Virus record (IMG/VR): IMGVR_UViG_3300018416_000106
Coordinates: 1 to 25,190 of that record
Strand: one strand, 5' to 3'
Source: a virus
DNA length: 25,190 nt
Position 1 is the first letter of the stretch. Each line of letters starts with the position of its first letter. Below the pieces are notes generated by a model. That model did not search any database, was not told the origin of the DNA, and saw only the letters and a program-made list of their open reading frames with translations. The position numbers were made by a program, and so were the translations under genes. This document shows, piece after piece, positions 1 through 9,000 of this stretch.

Positions 1-3000
1 ACTATTAATGGTTTCGGTGATAATCAAAGACTGTATTTTGGCGATGCTAAGGAAGCATCGATACGACATACCTCTGGTGGTACAACTGTTATTGAAGCAG
101 GGGCTACTGAATTAGATCTTGATGGTGGTGGTCATTTATTAATAAAAAATAATGTTGGTGGCGCGAAAATTGCAGAATTTACTCCTTTTGCAGGTGTCGA
201 TCTATATCATGGAAGTGTGAAAAAATTCGCAACAACTGATTCTGGTGCTTATGTAACAGGTAACCTTACTAATGAAGGTAATATTCGTGTACAAGGAAAC
301 GTATTACCTACTGCAGATTCTACATATGATCTTGGGGATTCAAATTATAAATGGAAAGATTTACATCTTTCCGGTAGTACAATTTATCTAGGCGACGTCA
401 AACTTCAAGATAGTGGTGGAAACTTTAGGGTTACAAGCCAGACTGCCTCTAGTTCTATAATGAAGGCAGACCAATTCCATGTTGATTCAGCAGTTAGAAT
501 AGCACAAGATGGCTACATAGAATTTACTCCTACAGATTACCTATCAGCACCATCAAGACAAGAGGGAAGATTATGGTATAATGAAGATGCCAAGACTTTA
601 TATCTTCAAGGTGCTGGATCAGATTTTGATATTCAGATTGGTGAAAGAGAATGGGTAAGAGCTAGAAATAATACTGGTTCAACTATTGAAAAAGGTAAAC
701 CAGTTTATATAACAGGGGTTCATATACCAGGTCATCCTGTTCACGGTCATCATCCTCATATCGCATTAGCGGACGCGTCTGATGTAGCTAAAAAGGATGT
801 TCTTGGTATTGCTGGAGAGGATATAGCACCTAACAACCATGGTTACGTAGTTATTCGTGGTTATATAGATGGTATCGATACATCCAATTTAGTAGAAGGT
901 GCAAGAGTACATCTAGGATTTTCAAGTCCTGGTAGTTTAACATCAGCAGCTCCTGAATATCCAAATTATCCTATGGACGTCGGAACATGTCTAACCGCCG
1001 ACTCTGCTGGTGCTGGTGGCGCGCTTTATGTTACTATTTTTGACCATACCTTTGAAAGATTCCGTGTTACAGGCGGCGCAAGAGTTGATGGAAACGTTAC
1101 TATTGCTGGAAACCTAAACGTTCTAGGAACACAAACCGTTTCTTCGACAGGTGCTTTGTCAGTAGACGACACATTTATCTATCTTGGCGGTGGAGATACA
1201 ATAGGAACAGTTGGTACTAACTTTACCGGATCCGGTTTAAATGATGCAGAAATTAACGGACACTTCAATGGTGAAACTGCAACTAGCTACTATGTTCGTA
1301 TTAAGGAAAGCGATGGATCTGGTAATGATGTTATTGAATTTGCTCTTGATTCTGATTTTGCATCGATTATAGACTTTGATTCAAATGGTTCCGGATTATC
1401 TAGTTGGAATTTATCGGGCGACGGTTTAACCGCTTCTTTGAGAGACAACCAGACTATTACCTTTACTGCTTCTTCAGGTCATACTGTTGGGGATCGTTGG
1501 TACGGTCAGGCTTCTCCTATAAATGTTCAGATTGGTATTGCTGGTAACTATAATAATCCTTCGGATTCATATGCACATTCAGGATTATTTAGAGACGTAT
1601 CAGACCAAAGATGGAAATTCTTTACAGGGTATCAACCAGAACCAGAAGGAAATATTAATACTAGTGATCCTACATTTGCCTTTGCAGATCTTCAATTTAA
1701 TACGGCATACGGTAACCTAACTGGTAATGTCGAAGGTGAGGTTTCCACATTATCAAATCATAATACCGGTGATTTATCAGAAGGATCAAATCTATATTAT
1801 ACGACTGCTAGACATGATTCAGATACAAATATATTAGTAACAAAATCTTTTGTCGATGCTCTAAATGTAGATGCTGATACTCTAGATGGGTTAAATAGTC
1901 TTCAATTCCTAAGGAGTGATTTAGCTGATACTGCTTCTGGTGATATAACTTTCACCGGTGTAATTGATGCACAAAATGTTGTTACAAATAGTACTTCTGA
2001 TTTAGTATTAAAAACTTCTTCCGGTAATACATTCAATCTACGTAAAGATAATAACAGCGAACTTATCCAGGTCGATAATGATACTGGTGTAGTTGAATTA
2101 TATCATAATGGTAATAAAAAATTAGAGACTGTAGCAACAGGTATTACGGTTACAGGAGAGGTAAATGCAGATTCTGCTACATTCACTGGTGATATCGATG
2201 TAGGTGGACAATTTACTACTGTAACAACAGATGGTCTTACAGAGGGATCAACAAACTTATACTATACAACTGCTCGCGTAGATTCAGACTTTGATGCATC
2301 ATTTGCTTTAGCATCAACAGATAGCTTAGGTGAGGGATCTACAAATCTATACTTCACTGAAGCAAGAGCTAGAGCTAGTTTAAGTGCATTAGGTGATTTA
2401 TCATACGATCAAGGTACTGGTACATTTAGTATTGATGTTGAAACAATATACACCAAGGCAAACTTTGATTCCGATTTAGGCTTGGCAAATACAGGTCAAC
2501 TCCCAGAAGGTAATAATTTATATTACACCACTGCTCGAGTCGATTCAGACTTTGATGCATCATTTGCTTTAGCATCAACAGATAGTTTGGGCGAAGGATC
2601 AACAAACTTATACTATACAACTGCTCGATTTGACAGTGACTTTACTGATAATAATACAGATCAGCTAAGTGAGGGATCTACAAATCTCTATTACACTACT
2701 GCTCGCGTAGATTCGGATTTTGATGCATCATTTGCTCTAGCGTCAACTGATAGCTTAGGCGAAGGCGCTACAAATCTTTACTATACAACCACTAGATTTG
2801 ATAGTGATCTTGCAGCAACTGATTCGCTTTCCCTCAATTATCTAGATCTTTCAAAGGGAATCAATAGAACATATTCTGGTCGGGATAGTGACACTGTTGG
2901 TCCTGCTTCTGGCATTGATAGTTCTGGTGATTCTATTGTTAATCTTTATGTCCGGTCAGGTACTAAAACTACTAATCATAGACATTATGGAAACGGATCT

Positions 3001-3414
3001 CTAAACGGATATTTCATTGCTTGGGATAACGCAAGTAATCTAAATACATCATTAGAATTAGAATCACCTCATTTAGATCTTGTACCTGGTGTAACTTATA
3101 GATTCCACACAGATGATGCTTCTATGAGTACACATGATGTACGATTCTATTATGATGATGAAAGAAATAGTTTAGTAGCCGATAGTGCTGCAGATATAGT
3201 TTACTCAGGCACTGCTGGTGTATCTGGAGCTTATTCTCAAATTCGAGTAAAAGATTATGGTCCTAGATCTATTTCATATCAATGTCTAAATCATCCTTAT
3301 ATGGGTAACTCTGTGGTAACTAATGCAACTGGAGGATCTAGAATTTGGGGTACATCAACAGGTATTATTGTCGATGGAAATATCGAAGGAACCATCGATG
3401 GTGGAACATATTAA
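1..3414 (+). CDS. Large tail-fibre / structural protein, 5' end outside the window
   Basis: The reading frame is open from base 1 to the TAA at 3412-3414 (1137 codons visible), so the true start lies upstream; the GTG at 217 is an internal Val. Visible modules, in order, are: a PTADSTYDLG...KWKDL fibre motif (about 304-365); a REWVRARNNTG beta domain containing a His cluster (about 646-1060); further beta-rich segments; seven LxEGxxNLYYTxxR repeats (about 1780-2800); and a C-terminal cupredoxin-like domain (about 2940-3330) with C-x2-H-x2-M codons at 3283, 3292 and 3301. These modules are typical of long trimeric fibres of marine T4-like phages, so a fibre or baseplate-appendage role is the best reading. 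No catalytic motif is visible. The exact fibre type cannot be named without the N-terminus. A late promoter follows directly downstream, so this gene probably ends a transcription unit. Confidence 0.85.
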   Translation, partial: TINGFGDNQRLYFGDAKEASIRHTSGGTTVIEAGATELDLDGGGHLLIKNNVGGAKIAEFTPFAGVDLYHGSVKKFATTDSGAYVTGNLTNEGNIRVQGNVLPTADSTYDLGDSNYKWKDLHLSGSTIYLGDVKLQDSGGNFRVTSQTASSSIMKADQFHVDSAVRIAQDGYIEFTPTDYLSAPSRQEGRLWYNEDAKTLYLQGAGSDFDIQIGEREWVRARNNTGSTIEKGKPVYITGVHIPGHPVHGHHPHIALADASDVAKKDVLGIAGEDIAPNNHGYVVIRGYIDGIDTSNLVEGARVHLGFSSPGSLTSAAPEYPNYPMDVGTCLTADSAGAGGALYVTIFDHTFERFRVTGGARVDGNVTIAGNLNVLGTQTVSSTGALSVDDTFIYLGGGDTIGTVGTNFTGSGLNDAEINGHFNGETATSYYVRIKESDGSGNDVIEFALDSDFASIIDFDSNGSGLSSWNLSGDGLTASLRDNQTITFTASSGHTVGDRWYGQASPINVQIGIAGNYNNPSDSYAHSGLFRDVSDQRWKFFTGYQPEPEGNINTSDPTFAFADLQFNTAYGNLTGNVEGEVSTLSNHNTGDLSEGSNLYYTTARHDSDTNILVTKSFVDALNVDADTLDGLNSLQFLRSDLADTASGDITFTGVIDAQNVVTNSTSDLVLKTSSGNTFNLRKDNNSELIQVDNDTGVVELYHNGNKKLETVATGITVTGEVNADSATFTGDIDVGGQFTTVTTDGLTEGSTNLYYTTARVDSDFDASFALASTDSLGEGSTNLYFTEARARASLSALGDLSYDQGTGTFSIDVETIYTKANFDSDLGLANTGQLPEGNNLYYTTARVDSDFDASFALASTDSLGEGSTNLYYTTARFDSDFTDNNTDQLSEGSTNLYYTTARVDSDFDASFALASTDSLGEGATNLYYTTTRFDSDLAATDSLSLNYLDLSKGINRTYSGRDSDTVGPASGIDSSGDSIVNLYVRSGTKTTNHRHYGNGSLNGYFIAWDNASNLNTSLELESPHLDLVPGVTYRFHTDDASMSTHDVRFYYDDERNSLVADSAADIVYSGTAGVSGAYSQIRVKDYGPRSISYQCLNHPYMGNSVVTNATGGSRIWGTSTGIIVDGNIEGTIDGGTY
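715..765 (+). other. His-rich segment in the large fibre protein
   Basis: The translated segment has the pattern HIPGHPVHGHHPHI, with six His in 14 residues, inside an otherwise ordinary beta domain. Dense His of this kind can bind transition metals. The T4 long-fibre tip gp37 is known to bind iron through HxH motifs, but this segment is not homologous to gp37 as far as I can see. Metal binding here is inference. Confidence 0.5.
1780..2810 (+). repeat. Seven LxEGxxNLYYTxxR fibre repeats
   Basis: Seven copies of a motif of the form L-x-E-G-(S)-x-N-L-Y-Y-T-T-A-R begin near 1780, 2236, 2329, 2500, 2587, 2665 and 2755. Three copies are followed by an almost identical VDSDFDASFALASTDS linker (about 2278, 2539, 2708), and these are also near-identical at the DNA level. 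Tandem repeats of this type form shaft segments in marine phage fibres. The DNA identity could allow unequal recombination and change of fibre length. Confidence 0.85.
2940..3335 (+). other. Cupredoxin-like domain, copy 1 (C-terminus of the large fibre protein)
   Basis: The segment has the strand pattern LDLVPGVTYRF, then STHDVRF with a candidate copper-ligand His, then ISYQCLNHPYMGN. The last gives C-x2-H-x2-M with Cys at 3283, His at 3292 and Met at 3301. This spacing equals the amicyanin type-1 copper loop. Copper binding has not been shown. Confidence 0.65.
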
Positions 3415-3415
3415 G

Positions 3416-3423
3416 TATAAATA
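3416..3423 (+). promoter_or_regulatory. T4-like late promoter
   Basis: TATAAATA is an exact match to the T4 late promoter, which is read by sigma factor gp55. It lies directly after the fibre gene stop and about 50 bases before the next start codon, so it probably drives the adhesin cluster from 3473 onward. Confidence 0.7.
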
Positions 3424-3429
3424 AATGTA

Positions 3430-3455
3430 TAGTCGGGTTTTTACCCTATAGACTA
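3430..3455 (+). terminator. Hairpin after the large fibre gene (terminator or leader stem)
   Basis: GGGT (3435-3438) pairs with ACCC (3443-3446) around a T-rich loop. TAGTC (3430-3434) pairs with GACTA (3451-3455), leaving a TATA bulge; TATAG/CTATA offers an alternative pairing. A short T run (3458-3462) follows. It could end transcripts from upstream. It also falls at the 5' end of the RNA predicted from the promoter at 3416, where it could act as a leader stem. Confidence 0.35.
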
Positions 3456-3472
3456 CCTTTTTAGGAAAGAAA

Positions 3473-4690
3473 ATGGCTACTAGTATTAGACTTAAAAAGT
3501 CCTCGGTTGCAGGTAGGGCTCCAACTTCATCAGATCTTGCTTATGGCGAACTTGCCCTTAACTATTCTGATGGTATTCTCTATTATAAAAATTCATCAAA
3601 TTCTGTTTCTAGTATTTCCGGCGGAGGTGCTACTACAGATAGCGATGCGCCATCCGGGGGATCTGTTAGAGATGGTAATTTATGGTGGGATGCTACTAAT
3701 GGTAGATTAAAGGTTTATGTAGATGACGGTGATCCGTCCAGTACTCCTATTACTGTATCAATGACGGTAGATGGTGGGGCAACTACTAATACCTATTATG
3801 AATTCTCAAATGCTTGGACAGATAGAACTGGAACAAAGTCTACAGGATTACAAGATCCGAATATTGTAATTCAACAAGGTGATACAATAACCATTACTAA
3901 TAGTGTGAATGGTGTTCATCCACTATTTTTTGTGACTGCTCTAGGATTAGGTGACACATACGACTCTTCCTATAATGTAGAACTTCCAGCATCTAATTAT
4001 GGCGGTGGTACCGGTACAGTTTCTTATCAGTTTAATAGTCCGGGAACATACTATTATATCTGTAGCGTACATTCAGATATGATAGGGACAATTACAGTTT
4101 TAGATTCCGGAACAGCTTCTAAACAATGGGTTGATGCTTTCCAAACTGGTAAAGGATATACCGGTTCAGCTGGAGCAGTTACTCAATCTGATTCTGCACC
4201 AGTTAGTCCAACAGGAGGTCAGATCTGGTATGATACGGCAACTGGTAAAGCATTTATCTGGTACATTATCTCTGGAAATGGTCAATGGGTATTATTCTCA
4301 GATCCAACAGTAACAGATGGTGATACTGGTTATACAGGTTCTAGAGGCTATTCAGGTTCTCGAGGTACTATCTCACCAAGAATTATTAATTTTTTGACAC
4401 CTAGTTCTCTAGACGAAGTAACAGTTTTTTATACACCTTCTCAACTAACAGTCTCGGAGGTAAGAGGTATAATTAGAGGTAGTACAGATCTAACTTATAC
4501 TTTAAATTATGGAAATAGAAATGCTGCTGGTACAGTTATAGCTACAGATACTGTTAGTAGTACTACTACCGGTGACATAGCGGTTATTTCAAATTCAGTA
4601 ATACCAGCAAATAGTTGGGTTTGGTGTGAAGTTACCAGTGTAAATGGTAGTATTAATGAATTTTCACTTAATTTGACATTTAGCGAGTAA
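3473..4690 (+). CDS. Tail-fibre protein with inserted cupredoxin-like domain and collagen-like repeats
   Basis: The protein has 405 residues. The N-terminus (IRLKKSSVAGRAPTSSDLAYGELALN, split here only by reading) matches the recurrent phage fibre pattern R-x-K-x-S...P-x-x-x-L-x-x-G-E-L-A-x-N, thought to be an attachment module. Next comes an LWWD...GRLKVYVDDGD segment whose expected continuation, SKQWVDAF, resumes only after a cupredoxin-like insert. That insert spans residues about 90-215, with ligand candidates His149, Cys197, His200 and Met203. A second module, IWYDTATGKAFIWY...GQWVLF, repeats the LWWD theme. Short GYTGS/GYSGSRG collagen-like runs and a beta-rich C-terminus follow. A purine-rich AGGAAAG lies 4-10 bases before the ATG, and a late promoter lies upstream. 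It is a structural adhesin or connector; the exact position on the virion is unknown. Confidence 0.8.
   Translation: MATSIRLKKSSVAGRAPTSSDLAYGELALNYSDGILYYKNSSNSVSSISGGGATTDSDAPSGGSVRDGNLWWDATNGRLKVYVDDGDPSSTPITVSMTVDGGATTNTYYEFSNAWTDRTGTKSTGLQDPNIVIQQGDTITITNSVNGVHPLFFVTALGLGDTYDSSYNVELPASNYGGGTGTVSYQFNSPGTYYYICSVHSDMIGTITVLDSGTASKQWVDAFQTGKGYTGSAGAVTQSDSAPVSPTGGQIWYDTATGKAFIWYIISGNGQWVLFSDPTVTDGDTGYTGSRGYSGSRGTISPRIINFLTPSSLDEVTVFYTPSQLTVSEVRGIIRGSTDLTYTLNYGNRNAAGTVIATDTVSSTTTGDIAVISNSVIPANSWVWCEVTSVNGSINEFSLNLTFSE
3740..4118 (+). other. Cupredoxin-like domain, copy 2 (inserted)
   Basis: Canonical order is seen: QQGDTITITN strand, His149 in GVHPLFF, then YYICSVHSDMIGTITV with Cys197, His200 and Met203. 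The His-to-Cys distance of 48 residues is close to plastocyanin, while C-x2-H-x2-M matches amicyanin. The domain splits the LWWD...QWVDA module of the host protein. Confidence 0.7.
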
Positions 4691-4694
4691 AAAA

Positions 4695-5645
4695 ATGGCA
4701 CTTCTTTTTCCTTCGTCACCAACACATTTAGATAATTATACAGATCCAAATCAAGCTATCTGGCAATATGATAGTGACGGTCCTTATTGGACTGTTATAA
4801 CATCTACGACTAGAAAAAATTTTAGTGGCATTAAAAGAAGTAGCTCTGGTACTTTTGATTTAACTACTTCATATACCGCAGTCGACTTCGATACTGCAGA
4901 TTTTTCAGTTGATTCCTATTATGTTTCAGACAGTAGGTTTCAAGCTCCTACTACTGGATTTTATAGGCTTTCTATTATTTTAAATTCTAATAGTAATGGT
5001 GAAGGCTCATCATATACAATACAAATTAGGAAGAACGGAATCGCTATTGATACCTCGACATTAGGCCCAAATCAATTTGCATCATATGACGAAACTTTAG
5101 ATTTAGTTGCAGGAGACTACGTAGAGGTATGGGCAAAAGAAACTACTGGGACTGGTGGATTTACAACAAATAGTTTATTAACTTTTTATAGAATAGGATA
5201 TTCTCCTGGCACTGGTATTAGCAATCATAGTGCATTTAGTGGGGTTCGGGCAACTCTAACATTAGCTGCTAGCACCACCTCAACACCAACCGCTACTAGT
5301 TGGGCAACGACAGATTTTAATGCAAATGCAAATGTTCTCGGTGATTTATATTGGTTTAATTCAGTACCTACTAGAATAACAGTTAGATCGGATGGTTATT
5401 ATAAAGTTAGGTGTTTTGTGAAAGCAGGTACTTCAGGATCTAGTAACTCTTATACAGCAACGATTAGAAAAAATGGATCAACGTCTCTTACTACTGTTAA
5501 TTTAAGTCCAAATGATTTTGTAGATTTAGACGAGATATATAGCTTAGTAGAAGATGATTATTTAGAACTTATGATAAGTAATTCCGATAACACAGGAAAT
5601 ATTTTACCAACAACTTATTTAGAACTCGTCAGAGAGGGAGTGTAA
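4695..5645 (+). CDS. Structural protein with two tandem C1q-like jelly-roll domains
   Basis: The protein has 316 residues. The first 35 carry the FPSSPTHLDNYTD...WQYD pattern found at the N-terminus of many phage appendage proteins. Two similar beta domains follow, at residues about 42-165 and 178-316. Each has the order F-x-A/V-P-T...G-F/Y-Y-R/K, a Y-T-x-x-I-R-K-N-G strand, L-x-x-N-x-F-x-x-x-D-E, and a DDY/GDYVE-L/V-x strand. This is the layout of C1q/TNF-like trimerising jelly rolls. The internal match suggests a duplication. Such domains usually sit at the tips of trimeric fibres and bind surface ligands. Only a weak ribosome site (GCGAG) precedes the ATG, which lies four bases after the upstream stop, so translational coupling is likely. 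Confidence 0.7.
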   Translation: MALLFPSSPTHLDNYTDPNQAIWQYDSDGPYWTVITSTTRKNFSGIKRSSSGTFDLTTSYTAVDFDTADFSVDSYYVSDSRFQAPTTGFYRLSIILNSNSNGEGSSYTIQIRKNGIAIDTSTLGPNQFASYDETLDLVAGDYVEVWAKETTGTGGFTTNSLLTFYRIGYSPGTGISNHSAFSGVRATLTLAASTTSTPTATSWATTDFNANANVLGDLYWFNSVPTRITVRSDGYYKVRCFVKAGTSGSSNSYTATIRKNGSTSLTTVNLSPNDFVDLDEIYSLVEDDYLELMISNSDNTGNILPTTYLELVREGV

Positions 5646-5648
5646 TAA

Positions 5649-6017
5649 ATGGCATTCATTAAATCAACCAGCACTCTTTCTGCCGATGCTGTTACTGTTC
5701 CTGGAATATCTGGTGGAGATAATGGTAAGGTGGTTAGAATATCTGGAGCAAATACCGCAGTAAATGCAGCTAATACCGATACGGCTACTCAGTTAATGTC
5801 TATATTAGTAAAGATAGGAGATGAATATTATGCTTCTGGAGTAATATCCGGATTTAGCGCGTTAACACCAGGAACTCCATATTTCTTAGATGCTACTGGA
5901 GGTTTAACAACTTCACCACCAACCCCAACTACTAGTACACGGGCACTTCTTATCGGATTTGCTATTAATACTACAGATATTGTATTCAGACCAGGTACAC
6001 CAATTTCAGGAACCTAA
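5649..6017 (+). CDS. Small beta-rich structural protein
   Basis: The protein has 122 residues and no signal peptide or membrane segment. The pattern ALTPGTPYFLDATGGL...TSTRALLIGFAINTTDIVF recurs in phage fibre and baseplate accessory proteins as a compact beta domain. A similar fold appears within the large fibre gene at the start of the window (its PVYITG...VLGIAGE stretch). GAGGGAG, lying inside the end of the upstream gene, is 8 bases before the ATG. The junction TAATAAATG (two stops then the start) recurs at the next gene. It is probably a small appendage or decoration protein; the exact role is unknown. Confidence 0.6.
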   Translation: MAFIKSTSTLSADAVTVPGISGGDNGKVVRISGANTAVNAANTDTATQLMSILVKIGDEYYASGVISGFSALTPGTPYFLDATGGLTTSPPTPTTSTRALLIGFAINTTDIVFRPGTPISGT

Positions 6018-6020
6018 TAA

Positions 6021-9000
6021 ATGGCAATTGCTAATTTAACAAGAGAGATATCGCTAGCGCTAGACTCAGATTTTCTAGGTTTACCGGTACAACATCATAT
6101 TTCAAATGATGGCTATTGGTATACATACCACCCATCTGATTTTGATTCTAATAATGTTTTAGCTGGAAATTCTATAATTGCTTATGAATGGGATAGCGTT
6201 CTTTCTGTTGTAAGTGCTGATCGGTTATCTGGTGGTCACTCAATAAACCAAATAGAAACTGATGGAACTTTTGGGTTTATTGACGATTCCCATGGTGTTC
6301 CTGATGTTGCAGGACTTATTGATTACAGATATCATGGTGGATCCATTGTGCACATTGGTCCTGGAGTAAATGATATTACCGGTCAGACTGAAACCGATGC
6401 ATTTATGATGGCTCATTTAGGAACCTTTGGAGATGACAACACATCAGCGTTCTTACCTGGCGGTGGTTCTCTTGAAGACGATGCATTCTATTGGGATAGA
6501 ATCTATTTAGCAAGTGGTGCGTCCGATTGGGCTTTTTATCAATATCATAAACATCTTCCTTCAAACTATCTAAAATTTGATGATGGTCGTGTAGTTTATG
6601 AAGCCGACGGATATATCAATCCGTCGGATAAAGAATATGGATATATGATTAGTATACAAGCAAATAGTGGCGGCAAAGCATATGCTGTTCCACTTGCTCG
6701 TATTCATACACCCTCTGTTGGTGGTGCCCATAATTCCCATAATGATGTTACCCTACCAAATACGGCTGGTATTAATTATGTCGCCGGTGGAATCCTTAAA
6801 GGTAGCTCAAACCGATTCCATGCGTTCTATCTAGATTCTGCGGCAGGAAATACCTGGAACGTTTATTCTCGTACATATACTACTTCATCCGGAGCATTTA
6901 CTCCTGAAGTAAGTTATGGCGCATATGATATTGCCAATCCAAATTTTGACCCATATCCTACAGGAGATCAAGATGGCGAAGGAACACAAAGTGGTGTAAC
7001 TTTAAAAGCATCTAGTGGTCACGTCTTTGGATCTAAAATATATATTCCTGTTACTATGAAAGCTATAGTAAGATCATACGCCATGGCAGTGGAGGCGGTT
7101 AATGCTAATAGATATCAAATCTCAGGATCTGATAGGGAAGGTAGTCAGCCATTAGTACAACAACCGACAATGAAAATTAAAGTTGGTGATACCCTTACAA
7201 TTGAAAATCCCCAATATAGTGCACATCCCATGTATATTCGGACTAGTACTAGTCTTAGTCCATCTTTTTCAAATCATAACGTGGCTGGCGCTAGCGGAGG
7301 AGGATTGGGTAGTTCTACCCTAACATTTACCCCTACATCAGCAGGAACTGTATATTACGTTTGTTCATTACATAGCGGGATGTATGGAGAAATTATAGTA
7401 TCTGAAATAGAAGGTAAGTATGATCAGCAAATTTGGCGAATGACTGATGCAAATACAATTTCTCCTGGTACCCTAGAAAGAATTGATTTACCTTATAAAT
7501 TTCATGGAACTGATGTAAAATCTGATGTATTAATTACTAGTGTTGGTTCAAAAATGTATGTTGCCGCGGCTGGTACATACCCATATGGTGATGGTGGTGT
7601 AGTTCTTTATAGTACTGTCGATGGGGATTCTACGGGCTCATATACAGAAGAAGGACATATAGTTACAAATATTTCCCCAGAAAGCAAACGAAACCAATTA
7701 AGATTACATGGTTTTAAATATAATGCATCTAATACTAAATTTTATTGTCTAATCAGCGGGAATACTGACTCTTCCCTTGGCGGATCAACATTTACCGGTA
7801 AAGGTTTATATAGTTTTGATTTAGCTGGCGGTTCATATGATGGATATGAGCATTTGGATTGGAATACTACTTCTGGGCATTTACAAACTAGAGGGGTTTT
7901 AACTTCAGGACATCTTTCATATGATCATGCTACTAGTGTTATTTCATATGTAAATTCTCCAGAACCTGAGGGTATTCCGAATGGTACTTCTATTCTTCAA
8001 TGGGATGTTGCTTCCCCTAGTTTCTTTAATAGAAAAGAAATTAATACTAATTCAGAAGAATATTATTTCCAGGGAATATATCTTAGTGATGGAAGAAAAG
8101 CCCTAGTTGGACGGGTAGAAGGACATGAAGATAATACAGGTGGGGCGAATACCGGAGATATTCTTTTAACAATTGTTGATAACCAAAATAATGCTGTAAG
8201 TTATACTTTTAATGCAACCGGTGACGATTTTGTTACAGGAATTATTGAAGATGTTGAAAATGACAGATTGGTTCTATCTGGTTATGCAAAGGGTGAATTA
8301 GTATCAAAGGGACAACAATGGGTACACGGATGGGCTAGAAACGTACATCAAAGTAATGATTCTGCAGCATTAAGATTTACAGATATTGTTAGAGATTCTG
8401 ATGGAGGATATCTAGTATCAGCAATTGATGATCTAAATAAAGATCCTAACATTTATAAATTTGATCAAAATTATTCCTGTATAGAATCTAAATATTTTTC
8501 TATAGGAGCTGAATCTAGTGGTTTCGAAAATATTACAGTCCTAGATGATAATAGTTATATCGCTTCTGGCTATACGTATAATGGTACTACCGAAAAACAT
8601 GGTTATATAACTAGATTCGATTCTTCTAGAACTACTATAGATTGGGCAAAAAGATTCTTTTCTGTTGGAGGTAACTATCATAATATTGTAGATCATACGA
8701 TTGTAAAAAATGCTGGTATAGAATATATTGTCGGTTTTGCTACAGATCTAAATGCTGATTCTGATGTTTATACAAAGGGTATACTATTTACTGCAGATAT
8801 TAATGGTAACGTATTAACTGCAAAAACTACTAGTTCGATTTCCACTACTAAAGATACTTTTGAGCGTACAAGCAGCGGCTTTCAACTAGATCAAAATGAT
8901 GTATATATTAATAAAATTATACCAGGGAAACCAAACTCTGGTGAATTTCTTTTTGCAGGAACCCACGGCAAAAGTACTGCTATAACTCCGAGTAAAAAGC

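Noticed and set aside
217-219. GTG as the start of the first fibre gene
   Set aside because: The same frame is open back to base 1 with fibre-like sequence and no stop, so this codon is internal.
1780-2810. Diversity-generating-retroelement template or variable repeat
   Set aside because: The repeats encode conserved fibre motifs, differ at mostly synonymous sites, and no reverse transcriptase gene is present in the window.
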